Shown here piece after piece: positions 53,622 through 61,514 of a stretch of DNA of 64,000 bases. Origin of the DNA: G965247775 sp965247775 (GTDB lineage Bacteria > Chloroflexota > Dehalococcoidia > Bin125). Each line of letters begins with the position of its first letter. Within the stretch, counting starts at the first letter, position 1. The position numbers and the translations under genes are program-made. A model generated the notes under the pieces. That model saw only the letters and a program-made list of their open reading frames with translations, searched no databases and was not told the origin of the DNA. Location: NCBI GenBank assembly GCA_965247775.1, contig OZ252031.1, positions 2,717,975-2,781,974 on the forward strand, written 5' to 3'.

Positions 53622-55049
53622 TTAGAAACGTAACGTATCCGCCTCTTTCGACGCTGCCGCGGCCGCGGGCGGAGGAGGCGTTGCCGCCTGCGCCGCCGCG
53701 GGGCGCCAGCCGGTCCCGTCCCGGGCGTCCTCCAGAGCGATGCCGCGTGCAGCCAGCGCGTCACGGATCTCGTCCGCCAGGGCGTACTGCTTCTCCTCGC
53801 GCAGGCGCTGCCGCACCTCCACCAGCAGGTCGATGAAGGGGGCGGCTTCCGCCCCCGATTGCGGCTCCTGGAACTGGAGCCCCAGGACGCCCCCCAGCTC
53901 GCGCAGCAGCGCCTGGGCCCCGGCGGCGGGCCGGCCGTCGGCGGCCGCGCGGTTGATCTCCCGGGCGAGATCGAAGAGGACGGCGAGGGCTTGGGGGGTG
54001 CCGAGGTCATCGTCCATCACTTCGATGAAGCGGGCCCGGGCTGCTGCGACGTCGATCGTGCCGTCGCCCGGCGGCAGTTCCACCGTCGCGGCGAGGCGCA
54101 GGCGCTCGGCCCCGCGCGCCGCGGCGACCAGCGAGTCCTCCACGTAGGTCAGCGGGCTGCGGTAGTGGCCGCCGAGGATGAAGACGCGCAAGCCGTCCGC
54201 CCCGTAGCGGTCCAGCCCCTCCCGCAGGGTGATGATGTTGCCGAGCGACTTGGACATCTTCTCGTCGCCCAGCTGCATCATGGCGTTGTGCATCCAGTGC
54301 CGCACGAATGGGATCTTGCCGGTGACCGTCTCCGACTGCGCGATCTCGTTTTCATGGTGGGGGAAGATGAGGTCCATCCCGCCGCCGTGGAGGTCGATCT
54401 GCTCGCCCAGGTAGCGCAGCGCCATGGCGGAGCACTCAATGTGCCAGCCCGGGCGTCCCGGGCCCCAGGGGCTGTCCCAAGCGGGCTCGCCGGGCTTGGC
54501 GCCCTTCCAGAGCGTGAAGTCCATGGGGTGGGCCTTGTGCGAGCTGGCTTCAATGCGCGCGCCCGCGATCATGTCGTCCAGGTTGCGGTTGGAGAGCTTG
54601 CCGTAGCCGGGAGGGCGCTGGACGCGGAAGTAGACGTCGCCGTGGGCGGCGTAGGCGGCGTCGGCCTCGATCAGGCCGCCGATCAACTCCAGCATCTTGT
54701 CGATCTCCTGCGTGGCGCGCGGGTGAACATCGGCGGCGCGGATGTTGAGTTCGCCCCACTCCTGCTGGAAGCGGTCGATCTGGCGGCTGGCGAGTTCCGC
54801 GACGGAGATCTCCAGGCGGGCAGCGCGGGCGATCATCTTGTCGTCGATGTCGGTGAAGTTGTAGACGAGCCGTACGGCCTGGCCGCGCCATTCGAGATAG
54901 CGGCGCAGCACGTCGAAGACGACAATGCTCATGGCGTGGCCCAGGTGCGCGTCGTCGTACGGCGTCACGCCGCAGACGTACATGGAGATGGGGTCGTCCT
55001 GGGGCTGGAAGGGCTCCTTGCGGCGGCTGAGGGTGTTATGCAGTTGCAC
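53622..55049 (-). CDS. cysS: cysteinyl-tRNA synthetase
   Basis: A 475-residue class I synthetase. The zinc-binding/ATP region MYVCGVTPYDDAHLGHAMS contains the HIGH-type HLGH, CFP-like GWHIECSAMA and FPHHENEIAQSE follow (zinc ligands), and KMSKSLGN is the second ATP motif. The C-terminal anticodon domain is normal except for an Ala/Pro-rich last 25 residues. It starts with GTG at 55049 and lies 17 bases after cysE. Confidence 0.97.
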   Translation of the reverse strand: MQLHNTLSRRKEPFQPQDDPISMYVCGVTPYDDAHLGHAMSIVVFDVLRRYLEWRGQAVRLVYNFTDIDDKMIARAARLEISVAELASRQIDRFQQEWGELNIRAADVHPRATQEIDKMLELIGGLIEADAAYAAHGDVYFRVQRPPGYGKLSNRNLDDMIAGARIEASSHKAHPMDFTLWKGAKPGEPAWDSPWGPGRPGWHIECSAMALRYLGEQIDLHGGGMDLIFPHHENEIAQSETVTGKIPFVRHWMHNAMMQLGDEKMSKSLGNIITLREGLDRYGADGLRVFILGGHYRSPLTYVEDSLVAAARGAERLRLAATVELPPGDGTIDVAAARARFIEVMDDDLGTPQALAVLFDLAREINRAAADGRPAAGAQALLRELGGVLGLQFQEPQSGAEAAPFIDLLVEVRQRLREEKQYALADEIRDALAARGIALEDARDGTGWRPAAAQAATPPPPAAAAASKEADTLRF

Positions 55050-55066
55050 CGCGGCCGTCCGGGGTC

Positions 55067-55747
55067 CTAGCGCTGGGGGGGCGGTGCGGGCTCTTCGGCC
55101 GGCTCCGCCGCGCCGGCATTGGCATGCTCCCGCAGCCGCGACTCCAGCGCAAAGAGGCGCTGTTCCAGCACTTCGATGCGGTCATGTTCCGGGTCCGGCA
55201 GGCGCAGCACGGTGTCGTTGCCGGGGTCGTAATAGGAGACCACATGGCCGGGGACGCCGACGACGGTGGCGTAGGGCGGCACGTTGGAGACCACGACCGA
55301 GCCGGCGCCGATGCGCGCCCCGTCACCGATGGTGACCGCGCCGATGATCTGGGCGCCGGCCCCGACGGTGACGTTGTGGCCCAGGCTGGGGTGGCGCTTG
55401 GTGCGCTGGGTGCTGGTGCCGCCCAGGGTGACGCCCTGGTGCAGGTGGCAGCCGTCGCCAATGACCGCCGTCTCGCCAATGACGACGCCCATGCCGTGGT
55501 CGATGAAGCAGCGCGCGCCAATGCGGGCGCCGGGGTGGATCTCGATGCCGGTCAGGGCCCGGTTCAAGTGCGAGACGACACGCGGCAGCACGGGGACCTC
55601 CGCCCGCCAGAGGGCGTGCGCCAGGCGGTGCAGTTGCCGGGCGTGGAAACCGGGATAGGCGAGCAGCACCTCCCCCCGGTTCCGCGCGGCGGGGTCGCGC
55701 GCAAGTACGAAGGCGATGTCGTCTCGGATGTTGTGCCACAGGGGCAT
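55067..55747 (-). CDS. cysE: serine O-acetyltransferase
   Basis: A 226-residue left-handed beta-helix acetyltransferase making O-acetylserine for cysteine synthesis. The short helical N-terminus (IRDDIAFVLARDPAARN) is followed by hexapeptide repeats with FIDHGMGVVIGETAVIGDGCHLHQGVTLGGT and KRHPSLGHNVTVGAGAQIIGAVTIG. A C-terminal coiled segment (IEVLEQRLFALESRLREHA) is an addition. It is placed with cysS, so cysteine synthesis and tRNA charging are co-expressed. Confidence 0.95.
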   Translation of the reverse strand: MPLWHNIRDDIAFVLARDPAARNRGEVLLAYPGFHARQLHRLAHALWRAEVPVLPRVVSHLNRALTGIEIHPGARIGARCFIDHGMGVVIGETAVIGDGCHLHQGVTLGGTSTQRTKRHPSLGHNVTVGAGAQIIGAVTIGDGARIGAGSVVVSNVPPYATVVGVPGHVVSYYDPGNDTVLRLPDPEHDRIEVLEQRLFALESRLREHANAGAAEPAEEPAPPPQR

Positions 55748-55801
55748 GGGTGCGTCCGGGTTCTGCGGGATGGCGGGGTGTGGGCAGCGTGAGGGCGGAC
55801 G

Positions 55802-55885
55802 TTAGGGACAGCGGGGCCCGGGCATTCCCGGCAGGCAGCGGCCGCGCCGCTTGAGCGTGCGGACGTAGGGGTTGCTGGCCGTCAT
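55802..55885 (-). CDS. possible 27-residue leader or small ORF between ispF and cysE
   Basis: An ATG overlapping the ispF stop (ATGA) opens a 27-codon frame ending at TAA, with the sequence core NPYVRTLKRRGRCLPG and two Cys codons near its end. It ends 54 bases before cysE. It may be a translated small ORF or leader peptide coupled to ispF, or chance. No homologue is known to me. Confidence 0.25.
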   Translation of the reverse strand: MTASNPYVRTLKRRGRCLPGMPGPRCP

Positions 55886-56385
55886 GCTTCGCCGCTCGTT
55901 TCCGCCGCCGCGACGATCCGCGCGACGGCCTGCGCTTGCATCCCCTCAGCCCGCCCCAGCGCGCCCATCCCCTCGGCGGTGGTGGCCTTGACGCTGACCG
56001 CCTCCGCCGGCACGCCCAGGGAGCGCGCGAGCCGTTCCCGCATCTGCGCCACGAACGGTCGCAGGCGCGGCCGCTCAGCGACGACGGTGGCGTCGACGTT
56101 GCCCACACGATAGCCCCCTTGGGACAGCATCGCGACGGTATGGCGCAACAGCTCCTGGCTATCGGCGTCCTTCCACTGCGGCGCGCCGGCGGGGAAATGC
56201 TGCCCGATGTCGCCCAGCGCGGCGGCCCCAAGGAGGGCGTCGATAATGGCGTGCGTGAGCACGTCGGCGTCGGAGTAGCCCTCCAGCCCGGGCCCCTCGT
56301 CGATGCGGACGCCGCCCAGGATCAGCGGCCGCTCCGGGCTGACGCGGTGGCTGTCGCTGCCGAGGCCGACGCGCTCCCCGCTCAT
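55882..56385 (-). CDS. ispF: 2-C-methyl-D-erythritol 2,4-cyclodiphosphate synthase
   Basis: A 167-residue MEP-pathway enzyme. RVGLGSDSHRV carries the Asp/His zinc ligands, LILGGVRIDEGPGLEGYSDADVLTHAIIDALLGAAALGDIGQHFP is the main signature and SVKATTAEGMGALGRAEGMQAQAVA the C-terminal one. It overlaps ispD by four bases, the usual ispD-ispF coupling. Confidence 0.96.
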   Translation of the reverse strand: MSGERVGLGSDSHRVSPERPLILGGVRIDEGPGLEGYSDADVLTHAIIDALLGAAALGDIGQHFPAGAPQWKDADSQELLRHTVAMLSQGGYRVGNVDATVVAERPRLRPFVAQMRERLARSLGVPAEAVSVKATTAEGMGALGRAEGMQAQAVARIVAAAETSGEA

Positions 56386-57104
56386 GACCGCGAGCCGGCC
56401 GCCGCCGTCGCCAGCCAGGCCTCGGCGAGGCGCAGGTCCGCCGGGGTGGTGATCTTGAGGTTCGGCCCGTCCGCGTCGTAGGCGACGACGGGCTGCCCCA
56501 GCGCCTCCACCAGGGCGGCGTCATCGGTGGCGTCGTCGTCGTTGGCGGCGTGGGCGCGCAGCAGCAGTTCTCGGCGGAAGGCCTGGGGCGTCTGGGCGGC
56601 GCGCAGGCGGGTGCGGTCGAGCGTGCGTTCGATCGGGGCCGCGCCGGCGACGGAGTCCGCCACCTGCTTGATCGTGTCGGTCAGCGGCGCGGCGAGGATG
56701 GCCGCGCCGTGCACGGCGGCCAGATCCAGGCCGCGCACGATCATGGAGGGCGTGACCAGCGGCCGCGCTGTGTCGTGCACGGCGACCAGATCCAGCCCCG
56801 GCAGCGCCGCGAGGCCCGCGGCGACGGAGTCACGCCGCCGCACGCCGCCGGCCACGAGCGCGGTGACCTTGCCCGCGCCGTGCTGCGCGGCCAGGTCGTC
56901 GAGTTGGTCGCGATTGGCCTCGCCGCAGACCAGGACGATGGCGCGGATGCCGGAGCAGGCGGCGAAGGCCCGCAGCGCGTGTGCGGCCAGCGGCAGGCCG
57001 GCCAGCGGCGTCAACGTCTTGTCCAGGCCGCCCATGCGCGTGGAACGGCCGCCCGCAAGCAGCACCGCTCCGGCGGTGGTCGGAGCGGCCGCCGCGGCGC
57101 TCAC
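56382..57104 (-). CDS. ispD: 2-C-methyl-D-erythritol 4-phosphate cytidylyltransferase
   Basis: A 240-residue nucleotidyltransferase of isoprenoid synthesis. CTP-binding loop VLLAGGRSTRMGGLDKTLTPLAG, VAGGVRRRDSVAAGL, LVAVHDTARPLVTP, RTLDRTRLRAAQTPQAFRRELL, and DDAALVEALGQPVVAYDAD are the conserved blocks. GTG start overlaps the PIN-TRAM stop. Confidence 0.93.
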   Translation of the reverse strand: MSAAAAAPTTAGAVLLAGGRSTRMGGLDKTLTPLAGLPLAAHALRAFAACSGIRAIVLVCGEANRDQLDDLAAQHGAGKVTALVAGGVRRRDSVAAGLAALPGLDLVAVHDTARPLVTPSMIVRGLDLAAVHGAAILAAPLTDTIKQVADSVAGAAPIERTLDRTRLRAAQTPQAFRRELLLRAHAANDDDATDDAALVEALGQPVVAYDADGPNLKITTPADLRLAEAWLATAAAGSRS

Positions 57105-58141
57105 TGGCCGGCCTCGACGGGCTCCGTGGTCGCGGCCGCTGCAAGCGGCGCCGGCGCGGCGTCCGGGCCCGCGCCGGCGTTGGGGTCGACCTCGCGCAGG
57201 AGGGCGAAGAGCATGCGCCCCGCCGCCGTCTGGAGGACGCGGGTGACTTCGACGCGCACGTCCCGGCCGATCAGGTGGCGGCTGTCCTCCACGACGACCA
57301 TGGTACCGTCTTGGAGGAAGCCCACGCCCTGCGCCCGCTCGCGGCCTTCCTGGTGAATGTTGAGCGTCAGCATCTCGCCGGGGAGCGCCAGGGTGCGGAT
57401 GGCCTGCGCGAGCGCGTTGAGGTTGAGCACGCGCAGCTCCTCCACGCTGGCCACGCGGTTGAGGTTGTAGTCGGTGGTGAGGACCGCGGCGCCGCGGCCG
57501 CGGGCGAGCGCCAGGACCTTGGCGTCGACGTCGGGGAGGGTGGGGAAATCGCTCTCGTCGATCAGGGTGCGCGTCTGGTCACTGCTCTGGATGCGGGCCA
57601 GCAGCTGCAAGCCGTGGCGGCCGCGCTGCCGCTTGAGCGGGTCGCTGCTGTCCGCCACGCGGCGCAGCTCGTCGAGGACGAAGCGGGGGACGATCAGGTC
57701 GGCGAGGAGGAAGCCGGACTCCACCACGTCGGCGAGGCGGCCATCGATGATGGCGCTCGTATCGACGACGACGCCGGCGGTGTTGGCCCTCGCCGCGCGG
57801 CCGGTGGGGCGAGGCGCGATGGCGCCCGTGACCGTTTCGGTGCGCTCTCGCACAGTGCGCAGGAAGCGCTCCACTTCGGCCCGGCGCCCGAGGGCCACCG
57901 CGATGCCGACGGGCACGAGCAGGATCGCCACGCCGATGGGGGCGAAATCACCGGCCGTGCCGGGAATCTGGTTGAGGGCCGGGGTAAGGAGCGCCGCCAC
58001 GACCAGCGCCGCCACGACGCCAAAGCCGCCCAGGAAGACCTCGAGCGAGGTGAGCCCATGCAGCGCCCCGCGGCGCAGGAAGGCGATGGGCCAGAGTGCG
58101 AACCCCACCAGGCCGGCAGCAGTGGTGCGCAGCGATTCCAT
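57101..58141 (-). CDS. PIN-TRAM domain membrane protein (YacL-like)
   Basis: A 346-residue protein. N-terminal membrane helices (residues about 8-80, LVGFALWPIAFL, VVAALVVAALLTPAL, APIGVAILLVPVGIAVAL), then a PIN nuclease domain starting VVVDTSAIIDGRLADV with the acidic cluster (DVDAKVLALARGRGAAVLTTDYNLNRVA), and a TRAM RNA-binding domain (GFLQDGTMVVVEDSRHLIG). It matches the YacL/Mtb PIN-TRAM family, commonly next to ispD. Predicted membrane-tethered RNase; target unknown. Confidence 0.92.
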   Translation of the reverse strand: MESLRTTAAGLVGFALWPIAFLRRGALHGLTSLEVFLGGFGVVAALVVAALLTPALNQIPGTAGDFAPIGVAILLVPVGIAVALGRRAEVERFLRTVRERTETVTGAIAPRPTGRAARANTAGVVVDTSAIIDGRLADVVESGFLLADLIVPRFVLDELRRVADSSDPLKRQRGRHGLQLLARIQSSDQTRTLIDESDFPTLPDVDAKVLALARGRGAAVLTTDYNLNRVASVEELRVLNLNALAQAIRTLALPGEMLTLNIHQEGRERAQGVGFLQDGTMVVVEDSRHLIGRDVRVEVTRVLQTAAGRMLFALLREVDPNAGAGPDAAPAPLAAAATTEPVEAGQ

Positions 58142-58457
58142 TTCGGCGCCGCGTCGAGGCGGGGGGCGCTCCCGCCAGAGACGGAAAGGCGGCCGTTCGG
58201 CCGCCGGATAAGGACGGGGTGGCGTGTGCCACCGGATGATGCCAGGGCGGGCGGCGCCCGCCGAATAATTCCGGGCCGCACGCTGAGCGCGCTGCGGCCG
58301 CATGCTACCAGGGATGGTCCCGCCTCGCCAAGCCCGTACATCCGTGCGCCCGAGGGTCTGGACCCGCGATTGGGACTGGCGGCGTGTAACATCGGATCGC
58401 GATCACGCGTGCGGCCCGCCGGTCCCGGCGATTAGGCCGCCGCCGGGGGAGGTGCAC
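58142..58457. promoter_or_regulatory. divergent promoter region, PIN-TRAM operon and radical SAM gene
   Basis: A 316-base gap. On the minus strand TTGGCG (58331-58326), 18-base spacer, TAGCAT (58307-58302) is a likely promoter for the PIN-TRAM-ispD-ispF-cysE-cysS operon, with a leader of about 155 bases. For the plus-strand radical SAM gene I see TAACAT (58387-58392) without a matching -35. No gene is supported in the gap. Confidence 0.5.
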
Positions 58458-60344
58458 GTGCCCCGGATTGACCTGGACTCACTCCTGGCGGGTGTTTCCA
58501 AGCCCGCCCGCTACAGCGGCGGGGAGTGGAACAGCCTCACCCGGCCCTGGGACGAGACCGAGGTGCGCTGGGCCCTGATCTACCCGGATGTCTACGACGT
58601 GGGGATGTCCAACGGGGGCTTGGCCATCCTCTACGACCAGCTCAACCACAGCCCCGGCGTCCTGGCCGAGCGCTGCTTCGCGCCCTGGCCGGACATGGAG
58701 GACGCCCTGCGCCGTCACGGCGCGCCGCTCTTCAGCTTGGAGAACCGCCGTCCGCTGGGCGAGTTCGACGCGCTGGGCTTCTCGCTGTCGTACGAGCTGA
58801 CCTACAGCAACGTCTGCAACATGCTGGACCTGGCCGGAATCGCGGTGCGAGCGGAGGAGCGGGCCGAGCAGGCCCCCATCGTCTTCGCGGGCGGCTCCGG
58901 GGCGCTGGTACCGGAGCCCCTGGCGCTCGTCGTGGACGCCTTCGTGCTGGGCGAAGGCGAGGACGTGACGGGCGAGGTCACGGAGGTCCTGCGCAACTGG
59001 AAGGCGGCCGGCGGCGGCCCGCGGCTGGAGCTGCTGCGGCGACTGGCGGCCGTGTCCGGGATCTACGTGCCGCGCTTCTACCGCTGGCACTACAACGACG
59101 ACGGCACGGTGGCCGAGATCGAGGCGACCGACCCGGCGGCGCCCTTGCCCATCGTCAAGCGCTTCTTGCAGGGTCTGCCGCCCATCCTGACCAAACCCAT
59201 CGTGCCGTTCCTGCAAACGGTGCACGACCGGGCGGGGATCGAGATCCAGCGCGGCTGCACGCAGGGCTGCCGCTTCTGCCAAGCGGGGATGATCTACCGG
59301 CCGCTGCGGGAGCGGACGCCGGAGGAGGTGGTGGCGGGAGCGCGGGAGCTGTTCGCCAACACCGGCTACGACGAACTCTCACTCGTCTCGCTGAGCAGCA
59401 CGGACCACAGCCAGATCGACGGGATCGTGGCGGCGCTGCGGCGGGAGTTCGGGGAGAGCATCACGATCTCGCTGCCCAGCACGCGCGTCGACTCCTTCAG
59501 CGTCGATGTGGCCATGGCCTGCGCCCCGCGCAAGCGTCACAGCATGACGTTCGCGCCCGAGGCGGGCAGCCAGCGGCTGCGCAACGCCGTCAGCAAGGTG
59601 GTCGCGGATGAAGATCTGCTCACGGCCGCGCGCAACGCCTTCAGCAATGGCTGGGGCAACATCAAGCTGTACTTCATGGTGGGCCTGCCGACGGAGACCA
59701 TGGCCGACGTGCAGGGCATCGTGGATTGGGCGGCGCAGGTGAAGCAGATCGGGCGCGACATCGGGGGGAAGCGGACGCGCGTGCGGGTGTCGACCTCGAA
59801 CCACGTGCCCAAGGCCCATGCGCCCTTCCAGTGGGCGCGGCAGGACACGCCCCGCGAGTTGGCGCCCAAGCACGACCTGCTGCGCGAGGGCTGCCGCACG
59901 GCGCGCCTGGACTTCACCTGGAACGATCCGGCCGAGTCCGTCCTGGAGGGTGTCTTGAGTCGTGGCGACCGTCGCGTGGGTGAGGTGGTCGTGGAGGCCT
60001 GGCGGCGCGGCGCCCGCTTCGACGCCTGGAGCGAGCACCACGACCCCGCCATCTGGGAGGCGGCCTTCCGGGCCTGCGGCGTCGATCCGGCCTTCTACTG
60101 CCACCGCGAACGAGGCCTCTGGGAGAAGTTCCCTTGGATGCACGTCGCCAGCGGGGTGAGTGAGGCGTTCTTGCGCCGGGAGTGGATGCGGACCCACAAG
60201 GAGCTGACGACGATCGACTGCCGCGACGGCTGTCAGGTGTGCGGACTGGAGCACGCGGCGCAACTCTGTGAACTCAAGCTGCAGGACCGGGTCCTCACGC
60301 AGCGCGCCCGCAAGGCCGGCGAGGAAGTTCCGTTGATCGTCTGA
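58458..60344 (+). CDS. B12-binding-type radical SAM protein (TIGR03960-like)
   Basis: A 628-residue radical SAM protein. The N-terminal part (RYSGGEWNSLTRPW, ALIYPDVYDVGMSNGGLAILYD, APWPDMEDAL) matches the TIGR03960 family with a degenerate cobalamin-binding fold. The iron-sulfur motif is CTQGCRFCQ (CxxxCxxC), followed by YDELSLVSLSSTDHSQID and SMTFAPEAGSQRLR. A second Cys cluster near the C-terminus (DCRDGCQVCGL) is also typical. GTG at 58458 is chosen for its GGGGGAGG; GTG 58452 is possible. The reaction is not established for the family. Its usual DUF2344 partner is not next to it. Confidence 0.9.
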   Translation: MPRIDLDSLLAGVSKPARYSGGEWNSLTRPWDETEVRWALIYPDVYDVGMSNGGLAILYDQLNHSPGVLAERCFAPWPDMEDALRRHGAPLFSLENRRPLGEFDALGFSLSYELTYSNVCNMLDLAGIAVRAEERAEQAPIVFAGGSGALVPEPLALVVDAFVLGEGEDVTGEVTEVLRNWKAAGGGPRLELLRRLAAVSGIYVPRFYRWHYNDDGTVAEIEATDPAAPLPIVKRFLQGLPPILTKPIVPFLQTVHDRAGIEIQRGCTQGCRFCQAGMIYRPLRERTPEEVVAGARELFANTGYDELSLVSLSSTDHSQIDGIVAALRREFGESITISLPSTRVDSFSVDVAMACAPRKRHSMTFAPEAGSQRLRNAVSKVVADEDLLTAARNAFSNGWGNIKLYFMVGLPTETMADVQGIVDWAAQVKQIGRDIGGKRTRVRVSTSNHVPKAHAPFQWARQDTPRELAPKHDLLREGCRTARLDFTWNDPAESVLEGVLSRGDRRVGEVVVEAWRRGARFDAWSEHHDPAIWEAAFRACGVDPAFYCHRERGLWEKFPWMHVASGVSEAFLRREWMRTHKELTTIDCRDGCQVCGLEHAAQLCELKLQDRVLTQRARKAGEEVPLIV

Positions 60345-60353
60345 GAGTGAGCC

Positions 60354-60896
60354 ATGAGGGACCCTGCCTCCGCCGAAACCGGGCTGGGACCCGAGCACCG
60401 CGACATCCTGGACTTCCTGGTCTGGCAGCTGGATCAGAGTTTCGAACTCAAGCCCGAGCACTCGCTGATCGCCAACCTGTCCTCGGTCACGCCGGAGATG
60501 CTGGACCAGCTGCCGCCGGGGGGCGGGCGCACGCTGCGCGACATCATCGCCCACTGCGCGTCGGTGAAGCGCATGCACGTGAATCACGCCTTCGCCGATG
60601 GGGAGCTGGGATGGTGGGACGCCTGGGACGGCGCGGGCGAGATCAAGGATGCGGAGTTCGCGGCCCTCATGGAGTGGCTGCGCCGCGCGCACGGGGAGGC
60701 CCAGCGGGCGGTGCGCGACCTGGAGCGGGACGAGGAGCTGCTGGCGGAGCGTGAGACGCACTGGGGCGAGCTGCGGCAGACGCGCCTCATCATCGACGCG
60801 ATCCTGATCCACGACATCTACCACGCGGGCGAGATCAACCACCTGCGCGGCCTGCTGCAGAACGCCGACCGCTTCCCCCACGGGGGCCGGACCTAG
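60354..60896 (+). CDS. DinB-fold protein
   Basis: A 180-residue four-helix-bundle protein. Metal-site residues: His in RTLRDIIAHCASVKRMHVNH and the C-terminal HDIYHAGEINHLRGLL, with the H-x3-H pattern of DinB/YfiT proteins. Such proteins are putative metal-dependent hydrolases or thiol transferases (bacillithiol or mycothiol S-transferases in some lineages). It starts nine bases after the radical SAM gene. Confidence 0.82.
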   Translation: MRDPASAETGLGPEHRDILDFLVWQLDQSFELKPEHSLIANLSSVTPEMLDQLPPGGGRTLRDIIAHCASVKRMHVNHAFADGELGWWDAWDGAGEIKDAEFAALMEWLRRAHGEAQRAVRDLERDEELLAERETHWGELRQTRLIIDAILIHDIYHAGEINHLRGLLQNADRFPHGGRT

Positions 60897-61043
60897 CTGC
60901 CGCGGCCGGGGCCGCGCCGGGGCGGCGGGCCGGCTCAGGGCAGGTCGCCGGGGATCGCCTCCCGCAGGAAAGCGCCGCGCTCCTTGAAGGATGCCCCCGG
61001 GCGATGGCGGACGGCGTATCCTGCGCCCCACTGTGAGGACGCC

Positions 61044-61514
61044 ATGCTCGACTCCCTGACCGACCTCGTCGCCTACAACGCCTGGGCTAACGACCGTCTG
61101 CGCCGGACGTTGGAGGCGGCGCTCACCCTCGATATCGAGAAGCGCCGCGTCTTCCAGCACCTGCTGCGCGTGGAGCCGGCCTGGCTGGCCCGCCTCCAGG
61201 GCGAGCCCGACCCGGTGGGCGCGGGCGAGACGTGGGACGAGCCGGACGCCGCGGGCTGGGCGGCGCTGGTGGAGGGCAACCGGGCGAGCTACGCGGCCTT
61301 CCTGGCCGGCCTGGAGGAGGCGGAGCTGCAGCGCCCGATCCGCTATCGCCTGCCGAATGGACAGCTGGGGGGCAGCGCGGTAGAGGAGACGCTGCTGCAC
61401 GTGTTGCTGCACTCCATGCACCATCGCGGGGACGTGCAGGCCGCCCTGGGCGAGGCGGGGGCGGACCAGCCGGACACGGGCTACATGGCCTACCTGCGGG
61501 AGAAGAGCGGCTAG
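61044..61514 (+). CDS. second DinB-fold protein
   Basis: A 156-residue relative of the preceding gene: LVAYNAWANDRLRRTL at the start (YNxWAN is a DinB hallmark), RVFQHLLRVEPAWLARL, and the metal-binding helix LLHVLLHSMHHRGDVQAAL. GTGAGGACGCC precedes the ATG. A TATCCT element lies 22 bases upstream, suggesting its own short-leader transcript. Its stop shares CTAG with the glutamate dehydrogenase gene. Confidence 0.85.
   Translation: MLDSLTDLVAYNAWANDRLRRTLEAALTLDIEKRRVFQHLLRVEPAWLARLQGEPDPVGAGETWDEPDAAGWAALVEGNRASYAAFLAGLEEAELQRPIRYRLPNGQLGGSAVEETLLHVLLHSMHHRGDVQAALGEAGADQPDTGYMAYLREKSG

Noticed and set aside
58142..58303. Possible 54-residue N-terminal extension of the PIN-TRAM protein
   Set aside because: Arg/Pro-rich and unlike the family; it would also run through the predicted promoter. 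ATG 58141 starts directly at the membrane helices.
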